From NCBI GenBank assembly GCA_949935795.1, contig CATLFX010000005.1, positions 21,570 through 85,569 of the forward strand: a stretch of DNA of 64,000 bases, read 5' to 3'. The position numbers and the translations under genes are program-made. The stretch is from an uncultured Oscillospiraceae bacterium. GTDB taxonomy: Bacteria; Bacillota; Clostridia; Oscillospirales; Oscillospiraceae. This document shows, piece after piece, positions 1 through 7,398 of this stretch. Below the pieces are notes generated by a model. That model saw only the letters and a program-made list of their open reading frames with translations, was not told where the DNA came from and made no database searches. The stretch's first letter is position 1. Each line of letters opens with the position of its first letter.

Positions 1-86
1 GAGAGGAGAAGCAAGGAAGCGGGCGCAGTTTTCGCTGAAAGCGGAAACGGAGCCGAGCGGACTTTGCTTCGACGAGGGACCGGCAG
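1..86 (+). repeat. Dispersed repeat R198, partial copy
   Basis: The first 86 bases match the distal part of a repeat found in full at 42409-42606 (opposite strand) and 59379-59576. The shared blocks run from GAGAGGAGAAGCAAGG to CTTTGCTTCGACGA. The left part lies outside the window. No protein is supported here, although several frames read open. Confidence 0.75.
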
Positions 87-88
87 AA

Positions 89-125
89 ACAGCCGTCCGG
101 CCAATGGCCGGACGGCTGTCTTTTT
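89..125. terminator. Bidirectional hairpin terminator
   Basis: A perfect 14-bp stem (ACAGCCGTCCGGCC, loop AAT, then its complement) is followed by CTTTTT on the plus strand. It closes the minus-strand operon that ends at 137. Confidence 0.8.
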
Positions 126-136
126 GCTTAAATCGC

Positions 137-337
137 TCAATTTTTCAGCCTGGACACGTCCTCCAGATAGATGGACACCTCGCCGCACTCCGGGCAGATG
201 GCCACCCTGGGCCTGCCGATCCGCCCGCTGAAAATCTTGTTCTCTTCCGTGGACAGCACCACGCCGTAGCCCGCGCCCTCCACCTTCACCGTGCAGCCCT
301 CCTGCATCTGCGCGCCGCACCTGAGACAGTTCCGCAT
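137..337 (-). CDS. Small zinc-ribbon protein
   Basis: A 66-aa cytoplasmic protein with two Cys pairs, C4-x2-C7 and C48-x2-C51, the spacing of a zinc ribbon. Between them lies a beta-rich stretch that includes GYGVVLSTEEN. This resembles the short nucleic-acid-binding or DUF6487-like zinc-ribbon proteins of Clostridia. AAGGAGG sits eight bases before the ATG. It is the last gene of a minus-strand operon behind a DUF3169 membrane protein and an XRE regulator. Its function is unknown. The zinc ribbon is seen directly; the family name is a suggestion. Confidence 0.7.
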   Translation of the reverse strand: MRNCLRCGAQMQEGCTVKVEGAGYGVVLSTEENKIFSGRIGRPRVAICPECGEVSIYLEDVSRLKN

Positions 338-389
338 GATTTTGACCTCCTTGGTTGTGATTTCCCCCGGTCTCCCGTTTCACATTGGT

Positions 390-1199
390 TCACAGCGGAC
401 TGCCCGTTCCGCCGGGCTTGCCCAGTTTGAGGCACCAGTAGGAATACGCCGTCTGCCCCGCGCCCCACACGATACACACCGCCATAGAGGGCAGGAAGCC
501 CCAGCTGAAGAACAGCCCGCCCAGGGCGAACACCATCCACAGCGCCATGCATACCCGGCACATGGCCTGATAGGCTTTGAAGGCGCACTGGCCGATAATG
601 AGCCGCTCCGCCTCGTCGCAGCTCTCGTACCACGTTTTCTGGAACTTGGTGTCGTACACCGAGCCCTTTTTCTCCGGGTTGAGCCGCTTGGTCAGGTCCA
701 CCAGCTTCTGCTGGAGCACCATGGGGGCGAACAGGTCCGCCAGGAAAGCCGCCAGCCCGCCGAAAAACAGGGGGGCTGGCATCATCCGGGGCGTGCCCGC
801 GTTACCCACGAACCCGGCGAACATGGCCGCCAGCAAAAAGAACGCCAGCACGGTGCACAGCCCGGTGATCCAGATGCACACCGACAGCTTGGCCTCCACC
901 TGGCCGCTGGCCGTCTCGTCCTCCCCGTCCCAGGCGGAAAGCTGCCTTTTCGCGCTGAAATAAATGGGCAGGCACAGGGCCAGCTCCGCCACAGGCAGGG
1001 CGATGATCAGCCACGGCGCTATGTGATTGGTGAAGAACAGCCCCGCCGCGGCCAGCGCGGCATCGAACTCCTCCAGGCCCAGGGACACCAGGGCAAAGCC
1101 CAAAATGCCGCCGAACACCAGGCTCAGCGCCACGATCAGGATGAACCTGGGCAGGGCCCTTTTGTTCTCCTGCTTGATGGGATCATTGTTGTTTTTCAT
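390..1199 (-). CDS. DUF3169-like multi-pass membrane protein
   Basis: 269 aa with several hydrophobic segments: about residues 17-40, 50-72, a pair around 115-150, and two near 220-255. The arrangement and the adjacent XRE gene match the DUF3169 family, whose members are usually encoded beside a small XRE repressor. The role is unknown; such pairs are thought to respond to membrane stress. The ATG lies inside the 3' end of the XRE gene (17-bp overlap), and GGAGGAGG precedes it, so translation is probably coupled. Confidence 0.75.
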   Translation of the reverse strand: MKNNNDPIKQENKRALPRFILIVALSLVFGGILGFALVSLGLEEFDAALAAAGLFFTNHIAPWLIIALPVAELALCLPIYFSAKRQLSAWDGEDETASGQVEAKLSVCIWITGLCTVLAFFLLAAMFAGFVGNAGTPRMMPAPLFFGGLAAFLADLFAPMVLQQKLVDLTKRLNPEKKGSVYDTKFQKTWYESCDEAERLIIGQCAFKAYQAMCRVCMALWMVFALGGLFFSWGFLPSMAVCIVWGAGQTAYSYWCLKLGKPGGTGSPL

Positions 1200-1401
1200 C
1201 GTTCTCCTCCTCCAGGGTAAAAATGTCCTCCACCGTCACCCCGCAGATCTTGGCCAGGGTGAGGGCCAGCGTCACCGACGGGGAGTAGTCTCCCCGCTCG
1301 ATGAGGCTGATGGTCTGCCGGGACACCCCGGCCATGCGCCCCAGTTCCTGCTGGTTGACGCCCAGCGCCGCCCGGCGCTCCTTCAAGCGGTTTTTCAGCA
1401 C
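1183..1401 (-). CDS. XRE-family repressor (small HTH protein)
   Basis: 72 aa, essentially one helix-turn-helix domain. LGVNQQELGRMAGVSRQTIS provides the two HTH helices, followed by ERGDYSPSVTLALTLAKICG, typical of the YozG/PadR-neighbour type of XRE protein. The start is GTG, behind AGGAGGGAGG. The operon promoter is followed at once by three or four copies of TTGTC-N5-GACAA in 21-bp phase. This regulator is the natural candidate to bind them and repress its own operon, but that is inference. Confidence 0.88.
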   Translation of the reverse strand: MLKNRLKERRAALGVNQQELGRMAGVSRQTISLIERGDYSPSVTLALTLAKICGVTVEDIFTLEEENDEKQQ

Positions 1402-1416
1402 AGCCGCGCCTCCCTC

Positions 1417-1605
1417 CTACTCCGGCCTGGTTTCCTCTGACAGCACGGCCTCCCAAACCGCCCGGAGCCCGCCCTTTTTCTCCCCGGCTATCCGCTCATG
1501 GGCTTCCATGACGCCGTTTCGCACCGCCCATTTCACCACAAAATACAGCGCACACAGCACAATCAGCGCGGTCCCGCCGCTGATACCCAGTTCACTCCAA
1601 ATCAT
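1417..1605 (-). CDS. Small single-pass membrane protein
   Basis: 62 aa with one membrane segment at about residues 9-26 (GGTALIVLCALYFVVKWAV) and a charged cytoplasmic tail. It is the first gene of the operon, with AGGGGGAG before the ATG, and the XRE gene follows 15 bases later. I do not recognise the family. It may be a small sensor or partner of the DUF3169 protein. Confidence 0.65.
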   Translation of the reverse strand: MIWSELGISGGTALIVLCALYFVVKWAVRNGVMEAHERIAGEKKGGLRAVWEAVLSEETRPE

Positions 1606-1608
1606 AAC

Positions 1609-1689
1609 CTACTCCCCCTGACATATTCTCTTGTCGTTCTGACAAGTATTCTTGTCTGTTTGACAACTTTATTTGTCATTTAGAGGATA
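1609..1689. promoter_or_regulatory. Tandem operator array, 21-bp phase
   Basis: CTTGTCGTTCTGACAAG (1630-1646) and CTTGTCTGTTTGACAA (1651-1666) are inverted repeats with 5-bp spacers starting 21 bp apart. A third start, TTTGTC, falls exactly at 1672, and a half site GACAT at 1620 fits a fourth register. The array covers the start of transcription just downstream of the -10 at 1684-1689, which suits repression. Confidence 0.75.
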
Positions 1690-1712
1690 CCACAACCCGC
1701 CGCCCTTGTCAA
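1684..1712 (-). promoter_or_regulatory. Promoter of the XRE/DUF3169 operon
   Basis: On the minus strand TTGACA (1707-1712) and TATCCT (1684-1689) are separated by 17 bp. Transcription would start within the operator array. Confidence 0.8.
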
Positions 1713-1750
1713 CGGGAAATTTTACAAACCTGTTAAATTTTTGTTTGGGG

Positions 1751-1779
1751 TTGTCAGACCGTGTCGAATTATGTAAAAT
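1751..1779 (+). promoter_or_regulatory. Promoter of the SLH-GH25 gene
   Basis: TTGTCA (1751-1756), a 17-bp spacer, then TAAAAT (1774-1779), 45 bp before the ATG. Confidence 0.75.
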
Positions 1780-1824
1780 GAAGGACACGACACTACCCGC
1801 CTTCCCAGAGAAAAGGAGAAACCC

Positions 1825-3300
1825 ATGAAAAAACGCGTCGCAGTCCTAGCCCTGGCCGTCCTGCTGGCGGCCTCCTCCAGCACCACCGCCATGGCCACCC
1901 CCGGCCAGATGTCCCCCTTTGTGGATCTGGCGGTGGACCACTGGTCCTATCCATACGTCAGCGAGCTGTACGCCCAGGGCGTGGTGGGCGGGGACCCGGA
2001 GGGCACCTTCCGGGGCACGGACCCGGTGACCTGGGGGGAGACCTTTAAGCTAATCCTGCTGGCCATCGGCGAAGAGACCCCCGAGCGGGTGCCCGACACC
2101 CACTGGGCCTACTGCTACATCCAGCCCGCCCTGGACAACCGGCTGGTCTATTCCTTCGACGAAACCTACCTGGACGGCATCCCCACGCGGCTGGACGTGG
2201 CCCGGATGGCCGCCCGGGCCCTGGACCTCACTGACATCTCCGGGGACAGCCCCTACGTGGACTGCAATGACGGCTATGTGGTGGAACTCTACGAAAAGGG
2301 CATTATGGAGGGCGTGCTGGAGGCCGACGGGAACCGCTATTTTTACCCTGACCAGCCCATCGTCCGGGAGGAAATCGCCACAGTGGTGTGGCGGCTGATG
2401 AACGCGGAGTATACCGGCGGTATGTTCCGTTTCAATAATTACTGGCTGGATTTGCTGGAGGGGGTGCCGCTCACCTCCTTCCGCGACGAGCAGTTTGCCA
2501 AGGACGAGCTGGGCCGGGTGGTCTACACCGGGGGCTACTACACCCGGGGCATCGACGTGTCCGGCCACAAGCAGGAGATCGACTGGAACGCGGTGGCGGC
2601 GGACAAGATCGACTTCGCCATCATCCGGGCGGGCAACCGGCTGTACGGCAAGGACAGCAGCGGCGCGGTGTGCGAGGACTCCTGGTTCGACCGCAACATG
2701 CAGGGGGCCATCGCCGCCGGAATGGACGTGGGGGCCTATTTCTTCTCCAACGCCATCACCGTGGAGGAGGCCATCGAGGAGGCGGACTTCTTCCTGGCCA
2801 AGCTGGAGCCCTACCGCCAGTACATCACCTATCCCGTGGTCTGCGACTGGGAGTTCCTGGGGGGGAAGAACTCCCGGGCCTACGGGGTGGACGCCAAGAT
2901 CATCACCCAGTGCGTGGCCGCCTTCTGCCAGCGGGTGGAGGACGCGGGCTACCAGCCCATGTTCTACTGCAACGACTACTGCGGCTACGTGAAATTCGAC
3001 CTGAGCAAGCTCACCCGTTGGCCCTGCTGGTACGCCGAGTACGCCGATACCCCCGATTTCCGCTACGATTTCCAGATGTGGCAGTTCTCCTCCAAGGGGA
3101 AAGTGGCGGGCATCAGCTCCGACGTGGACATGAACCTGTGTTTCATCCCCTTTGAGGGGGCGAACCGCCGCCCGCCGGACGCTCCCCTGCCCCAAGGCCC
3201 CTGGACGCCTCCGGCCTCCCAGCCAACCACGGAGCCGGAGCCCGGAGCCTCCCAGACGGCGGAGCCGCAGAACACCCCTCCCGCATGGCTTCAGCCCTGA
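1825..3300 (+). CDS. SLH-domain GH25 muramidase (secreted)
   Basis: 491 aa. A signal peptide (residues 1-25, ending near TAMA) is followed by three S-layer-homology repeats to about residue 195; each has the FVDLAVDHWSYPYV-type motif. A glycoside hydrolase family 25 lysozyme domain spans about 235-440, with GIDVSGHKQEIDW at its start, the acidic CDWEF pair that marks the active site, and MWQFSSKGKV near its end. A Pro-rich tail follows. Family knowledge predicts cleavage of the MurNAc-GlcNAc bond of peptidoglycan by a protein held on the wall through SLH repeats. AAAAGGAG precedes the ATG. It has its own promoter and a strong terminator, so it is a single-gene unit. Confidence 0.9.
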   Translation: MKKRVAVLALAVLLAASSSTTAMATPGQMSPFVDLAVDHWSYPYVSELYAQGVVGGDPEGTFRGTDPVTWGETFKLILLAIGEETPERVPDTHWAYCYIQPALDNRLVYSFDETYLDGIPTRLDVARMAARALDLTDISGDSPYVDCNDGYVVELYEKGIMEGVLEADGNRYFYPDQPIVREEIATVVWRLMNAEYTGGMFRFNNYWLDLLEGVPLTSFRDEQFAKDELGRVVYTGGYYTRGIDVSGHKQEIDWNAVAADKIDFAIIRAGNRLYGKDSSGAVCEDSWFDRNMQGAIAAGMDVGAYFFSNAITVEEAIEEADFFLAKLEPYRQYITYPVVCDWEFLGGKNSRAYGVDAKIITQCVAAFCQRVEDAGYQPMFYCNDYCGYVKFDLSKLTRWPCWYAEYADTPDFRYDFQMWQFSSKGKVAGISSDVDMNLCFIPFEGANRRPPDAPLPQGPWTPPASQPTTEPEPGASQTAEPQNTPPAWLQP

Positions 3301-3318
3301 GAAGTCCATTGAGACAGC

Positions 3319-3356
3319 AAGAAGACCGCCGGTCCCTCGGGACCGGCGGTCTTCTT
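3319..3356. terminator. Bidirectional terminator
   Basis: A 17-bp perfect stem (AAGAAGACCGCCGGTCC, loop CTCG) ends in a T-rich arm on both strands. It separates the converging GH25 and dhaM genes. Confidence 0.9.
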
Positions 3357-3365
3357 GCGTTCAAT

Positions 3366-3746
3366 TTACAGCTTTTTCTGGGCGCCTACCTGCTCCAGAT
3401 CCTCTAGGATCTCCTCTAGGGACATGCCCGCCTCGGCGCCTACGGTGCCGGTGACAGCGCCCTCGGCGATGGGGCAGTCGGCCATGACCAGCTTCCGGCC
3501 CTCCATGGACTCGATGACCATTTCGGCGGTCATGACGGCGCTGCCCATGTCCATGAGGAGGATGACTCCATCGTCGGAGTACACCTGGTCAATGGCGTTG
3601 GAGATTTTCTCAAAGCTGGTGCCGAAGGAGCCGTCCTCCAGCCCCCCCGCGGGGGCGATGGGGACGGTTTTGGCCATCATCCGGGCCAGATCGGCCACGC
3701 CCTCCGCCAGCTTGGCGCTGTGGGATACAATGACAAAGCCGACCAT
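3366..3746 (-). CDS. Dihydroxyacetone kinase phosphotransfer subunit DhaM
   Basis: 126 aa, the EIIA-mannose-like domain only. FVIVSHSAKLAEG carries the phospho-accepting His9, and LLMDMGSAVMTAEM is the conserved DMGS motif. DhaM takes phosphate from HPr and passes it to the ADP bound in DhaL. The HPr- and EI-like extensions of E. coli DhaM are absent, as in other Gram-positive versions. It is the third gene of dhaKLM, one base after dhaL. Confidence 0.93.
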   Translation of the reverse strand: MVGFVIVSHSAKLAEGVADLARMMAKTVPIAPAGGLEDGSFGTSFEKISNAIDQVYSDDGVILLMDMGSAVMTAEMVIESMEGRKLVMADCPIAEGAVTGTVGAEAGMSLEEILEDLEQVGAQKKL

Positions 3747-3747
3747 A

Positions 3748-4368
3748 TCACACCTCGTTTGCCACGATCTCCAGCACCATGGTGAAGGAGGTGGCGCCGG
3801 GGTCCTGGTGGCCGATGGAGCGCTCGCCCAGATAGCTGGCCCGGCCCTTGGTGGCGGCGATGGTCTTGGTGTACTCCACGCCCTCCCAGGCGGCGGCCAC
3901 GCCGGCGGCGAATGCGGCCTTGGCGTCCTGGCTCTCGTTCCACTTGGCCTCCATGGCCTCCTTGGCGGGGATCATGGCGTCCAGCATGGTCTTCTCACCC
4001 TTGGTGGAGCGGCCCCGCTGCATGATGCCCTCGATGGCCAGCTGAAGTCCCGCCAAAAAGTCGGGAACGGTGACGTCCGCTTTGCCCTTCAGGGCCGCGC
4101 CCAGCTTCATAAAGCCGGTGCCGTACAGGGGACCGGAGGCCCCGCCCACGGTGGACACCAGGGTCATGCCCACGGTCTTGAGCACGTCGCCGGGCTCTTT
4201 GTCCGCCATAGCGTCCAGCTTTTTCTCCACCTCGCCGAAGCCCCGGGCCAGGTTGATGCCGTGGTCGCCGTCGCCAATGACGTTGTCCAGCTCGGTGAGG
4301 AAAGCCTTTTCCTCCTCAATTTTGGCCGCGATCTTGTGGATGACGGCGATGAGTTTTTCAGTGTTCAT
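3748..4368 (-). CDS. Dihydroxyacetone kinase ADP-binding subunit DhaL
   Basis: 206 aa. The Mg-ADP site is visible as D28, D33 and D35 in ELDNVIGDGDHGINLARG, and VSTVGGASGPLYGTGF is the conserved nucleotide-loop segment. In the PTS-linked enzyme ADP stays bound as a cofactor: it is phosphorylated by DhaM and donates to the DhaK-dihydroxyacetone hemiaminal. The gene follows dhaK after a 55-bp gap. Confidence 0.93.
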   Translation of the reverse strand: MNTEKLIAVIHKIAAKIEEEKAFLTELDNVIGDGDHGINLARGFGEVEKKLDAMADKEPGDVLKTVGMTLVSTVGGASGPLYGTGFMKLGAALKGKADVTVPDFLAGLQLAIEGIMQRGRSTKGEKTMLDAMIPAKEAMEAKWNESQDAKAAFAAGVAAAWEGVEYTKTIAATKGRASYLGERSIGHQDPGATSFTMVLEIVANEV

Positions 4369-4423
4369 ATGGTCAGCCTGCCTTCTTTCAGAAATGTGTG
4401 CGTCAGGAGCCCTGCTCAGGCGC

Positions 4424-5413
4424 TCAGGCCTTGAAGCCCGGGGTGTCCGCCTTGGCGTCCAGCAGGCCCTTGAGCTGGTCGTCCAGCTTCAGCAGGGAGA
4501 TGGAGAAGCCGGCCATCTCGATGGAGGTCATGAACTCGCCCACAAAGGTCTTGTAGACCTTGACGCCCTTCTCGGCCAGCACGTCGGCCACCCGGTTGTT
4601 GATGATGAACAGCTCCATCAGCGGGGTGGCGCCGGAGGAGTTGATCATCACGGCCACCTCGCTGCCCACGTAGTCGATGTCGGCCAGGATCTGGTCCAGC
4701 AGCTTGTCGGTGATCTCGTCGGCGGTGAGGATCTTCTCCCGGTGGGTGCCCGGCTCACCGTGGATGCCGATGCCCACTTCCATCTCGTCCTCGGCCAGCT
4801 CGAAGCCGGGCTTGCCCGCGGCGGGGACGGTGCAGGGCTCGATGGCCGCGCCCATGGTGCGCACGTTGTCGATGACCTTCTGGGCCACGGCCTGGACGGC
4901 GTCCAGGTCCGCGCCGGTCTCGGCCATGGCGCCGGCGATCTTGTGGACAAACACGGTGCCCGCCACGCCCCGGCGGCCCACAGTGTACAGGCTGTCCTTC
5001 ACGGCCACGTCGTCGTTGACAACGACCTGAGCCACCTTGATGCCCTCGTCACGGGCCATGTCGGCGGCCATCTCGAAGTTCATCACGTCGCCGGTGTAGT
5101 TCTTGATAACCATCAGCACGCCCGCGTCGGTGGCGATGGCCTTGATGCCCTCATAGACCTGGTCGGGGGTGGGGGAGGTGAACACGGCCCCGGCCACCGC
5201 CGCGTCCAGCATACCCTCGCCGACGTAGCCGCCGTGGGCGGGCTCGTGGCCGCTGCCGCCGCCGCTGATGAGGGCCACCTTGCCCTCCTTCTTGTTAGCG
5301 CGGACGACGACGTTGCCGCAGTCCAGCTTGCGCACGTACTGGGGATAGGCCTTGACCATGCCCTGGATCATCTGATCCTCTACCTTGTCTACCGCGTTGA
5401 TGAACTTCTTCAT
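4424..5413 (-). CDS. Dihydroxyacetone kinase substrate subunit DhaK
   Basis: 329 aa starting MKKFINAVDKVEDQ. An upstream in-frame start would add 11 residues but lacks a ribosome site, whereas AAGGAG lies nine bases before this ATG. Conserved elements are ALISGGGSGHEPAHGGYVG, VIKNYTGDVMNFEMA and GIGIHGEPG, whose His binds dihydroxyacetone covalently. It makes dihydroxyacetone phosphate, which enters glycolysis. First gene of dhaKLM, divergent from glpP. Confidence 0.94.
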   Translation of the reverse strand: MKKFINAVDKVEDQMIQGMVKAYPQYVRKLDCGNVVVRANKKEGKVALISGGGSGHEPAHGGYVGEGMLDAAVAGAVFTSPTPDQVYEGIKAIATDAGVLMVIKNYTGDVMNFEMAADMARDEGIKVAQVVVNDDVAVKDSLYTVGRRGVAGTVFVHKIAGAMAETGADLDAVQAVAQKVIDNVRTMGAAIEPCTVPAAGKPGFELAEDEMEVGIGIHGEPGTHREKILTADEITDKLLDQILADIDYVGSEVAVMINSSGATPLMELFIINNRVADVLAEKGVKVYKTFVGEFMTSIEMAGFSISLLKLDDQLKGLLDAKADTPGFKA

Positions 5414-5476
5414 GTTGACACACTCCTTAAAAATATAAAATGTCAAGATATTCGCCGCCTAAAGCGGGAAAAAACG

Positions 5477-5505
5477 TTGCGGGTCGGAACCGGGCGGGTT
5501 ATAAT
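5477..5505 (+). promoter_or_regulatory. Promoter of glpP
   Basis: TTGCGG (5477-5482), 17 bp, TATAAT (5500-5505). AACGTT occurs on both sides (5474 and 5509) and might be part of an operator in the divergent dhaK-glpP region. Confidence 0.7.
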
Positions 5506-5564
5506 ACAACGTTGGGATGGTATCCGGCCCATGGCCGGGCCGCAAAACAAGGGAGGGAACTGCT

Positions 5565-6134
5565 TTGGATCAACGGTTTTATGACGCAGTGCTGGCCTCG
5601 CCGGTGATCGCGGCGGTGAAGGACCTGGGCCAGCTGGAGGAATGCCTGACCCTGGACAATATCCTGGTGGTGTTCCTGCTGTTCGGGGATGTATGCACCA
5701 TCGGGGAACTGGCGGCCAGGGCCAAGGACGCGGGGAAGATTGTGCTGGTCCACGTGGACCTGATCGCCGGGCTGTCCTCCAGCCAGGAGATCGCCGTGGA
5801 CTTCCTGCGCCAAAACACCCGTGTGGACGGCATCATCACCACCAAGCCCAACTTCATCCGCCGGGCCAGGGAGCTGAAGCTGTTCACCGTCATGCGCCTG
5901 TTCGTCATCGACTCCATGGCCCTGGCGGGCATCGACAAGCTGGAGGCAGTGAAGCCCGACTTCATCGAGGTGCTGCCCGGGGTCATGCCCAAAACCATCC
6001 GGCGCATCACTCAGACCACCCGGATTCCCCTGCTGGCGGGGGGGCTCATTGCGGACAAGGAGGATGTGATGGCCGCCCTGAGCGCCGGGGCTATGGCGGT
6101 GTCCGCCACCAGCCGGGAGGTCTGGCGGATGTAA
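5565..6134 (+). CDS. Glycerol-3-phosphate-responsive antiterminator GlpP
   Basis: 189 aa from a TTG start with GGGAGGG seven bases upstream. An ATG at 5517 would add 16 residues but has no ribosome site and lies close to the transcription start. The sequence LDNILVVFLLFGDVCTI, VHVDLIAGLSSSQEIAVDFL, TTKPNFIRRA and EVLPGVMPKTI is that of the GlpP family. In Bacillus GlpP binds G3P and the leader RNAs of glpD and glpFK and prevents termination. The likely local target is the hairpin-rich glpK leader. Confidence 0.9.
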   Translation: MDQRFYDAVLASPVIAAVKDLGQLEECLTLDNILVVFLLFGDVCTIGELAARAKDAGKIVLVHVDLIAGLSSSQEIAVDFLRQNTRVDGIITTKPNFIRRARELKLFTVMRLFVIDSMALAGIDKLEAVKPDFIEVLPGVMPKTIRRITQTTRIPLLAGGLIADKEDVMAALSAGAMAVSATSREVWRM

Positions 6135-6150
6135 GGGCCTGGGAAAGGAA

Positions 6151-6226
6151 AAAGCCGTACAGGCGCGGGACGGACCCCCGCCCTCCTCTGTGCAGGGCGG
6201 GGTCTTTCCATGCCGGTACGGCTTTT
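6151..6226. terminator. Bidirectional terminator after glpP
   Basis: AAAAGCCGTAC and GTACGGCTTTT form the outer stem, with an inner CCCCGCCCT / AGGGCGGGG stem. T runs are present on both strands. Confidence 0.8.
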
Positions 6227-6265
6227 CAAAGACGGGCGGGTTTGGACGCTGTGAGCCGGGACGGC

Positions 6266-6478
6266 TTACTTGCCCTCGCAGTTCATGTCGTCCAAGCTGC
6301 AGCTGGTGTCCTCGTCCTTGGCCACGGCGTTCATGTCGGTGATGGAATAGGTCTGCTCCTCCTGACCCTCCAGGCAGTTCATATCGTTCAGCGCGCAGCT
6401 GCGGTCGTCATCGCTGGTGATGCCGTTCATGTTGGTAATGCCCAGGCCGCTCTTGATTTTGGATTCCTTTTTTTCCAT
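6266..6478 (-). CDS. Small Cys peptide with four 16-residue repeats
   Basis: 70 aa, beginning MEKKESKIKSGLG. AAGGAGG is correctly placed before this ATG; a 15-residue longer form has none. After a short Lys-rich leader the protein is four units of exactly 16 residues, with Met-Asn pairs at 17-18, 33-34, 49-50 and 65-66. Units one and three (ITxMN...DxDxSC) and two and four (LxDMNC) match each other, a 32-residue super-repeat. Cysteines are C28, C35, C60 and C67. It has no membrane segment and no signal peptide. I do not recognise it. The leader-plus-repeated-core layout resembles some RiPP precursors, but no maturation enzyme is nearby. It could instead be a small metal- or redox-linked protein, as it lies divergent from ahpC. 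Confidence 0.7.
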   Translation of the reverse strand: MEKKESKIKSGLGITNMNGITSDDDRSCALNDMNCLEGQEEQTYSITDMNAVAKDEDTSCSLDDMNCEGK

Positions 6479-6599
6479 GGTGGTGGTTCCTCCTTCACAT
6501 GGTTTCGTTGACGGGCACGGCAAAACTGCCGGCGCGAGGGCGGTCCCTCCCCGTCGGGTGGAGCGTTCAGCAATGCGAACGGATTGCTTTCACCGTATC

Positions 6600-6628
6600 A
6601 GTATAGCCTAATCTGCCCAAAAATACAA
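6600..6628 (-). promoter_or_regulatory. Promoter of the repeat-peptide gene
   Basis: Minus strand TTGTAT (6623-6628), 17 bp, TATACT (6600-6605), giving a 5' leader of about 115 bases. Confidence 0.7.
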
Positions 6629-6711
6629 GGGATTTGCCCTTCCATTTTTGACAAAACTTCTATTTTGTTGGATGTGTCTGCGGGAAGCGGCGGAATTTTT
6701 GTGAAAATCGC

Positions 6712-6740
6712 TTGCAAAAACGGGACAAGTCTGATATCTT
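6712..6740 (+). promoter_or_regulatory. Promoter of ahpC
   Basis: TTGCAA (6712-6717), 17 bp, TATCTT (6735-6740). No clear PerR box is visible in 6479-6817. The rest of this divergent intergenic region is otherwise unremarkable. Confidence 0.6.
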
Positions 6741-6817
6741 TAGCCTGAATCAGTAGGCAAATGAACCGGGCCCCGCCCGGGAAAATCTGCACATTTTACT
6801 TTCAGGAGGAATGCCAT

Positions 6818-7384
6818 ATGGCACACATGATCGGCCAAAAACTGGAGCCCTTCTCTGTTATGGGCTATCACGGGGGCGAGTTCAAGCCCTACACCGACAA
6901 GGACCTGCTGGGCCACTGGTCCGTGCTGTTCTTCTACCCCGCCGACTTCACCTTCGTCTGCCCCACTGAGCTGAAGGATCTGGCGGAGCAGTACGAGGGC
7001 TTCAAGGCGGAGGGCTGCGAGATCTACTCCGTCAGCGAGGACACCCATTTTGTGCACAAGGCCTGGGCGGACGCCTCCGACACCATCAAGGCCATCAACT
7101 ACCCCATGCTGGGCGACCCGGCGGGGGTGCTGGCCCGCCAGTTCGGCGTACTGGTGGAGGAGGAGGGCCAGGCCCTGCGGGGCACCTTCCTGCTGAACCC
7201 CGACGGCAGGATCGTGCTGTACGAGATCCACGACATGGGCATCGGCCGCAACGCCGAGGAGCTGCTGCGCAAGCTCCAGGCCGCCAAGTTCGTCCACGAG
7301 CACGGCGACCAGGTCTGCCCCGCCCACTGGCATCCCGGCGAGGACACCCTGACCCCCAGCCTGGACCTGGTGGGGCTGCTATAA
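6818..7384 (+). CDS. Peroxiredoxin AhpC
   Basis: 188 aa, a typical 2-Cys peroxiredoxin of the AhpC/Prx1 class. The peroxidatic Cys48 lies in FYPADFTFVCPTEL and the resolving Cys167 in DQVCPAHW. It reduces hydrogen peroxide and organic peroxides. The start MAHMIG follows CAGGAGG. The next gene, 14 bases downstream, encodes an AhpF-N-like disulfide protein, probably its electron donor. In an anaerobe this pair protects against oxygen exposure. Confidence 0.95.
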   Translation: MAHMIGQKLEPFSVMGYHGGEFKPYTDKDLLGHWSVLFFYPADFTFVCPTELKDLAEQYEGFKAEGCEIYSVSEDTHFVHKAWADASDTIKAINYPMLGDPAGVLARQFGVLVEEEGQALRGTFLLNPDGRIVLYEIHDMGIGRNAEELLRKLQAAKFVHEHGDQVCPAHWHPGEDTLTPSLDLVGLL

Positions 7385-7398
7385 AAGGAGGAGTCATT

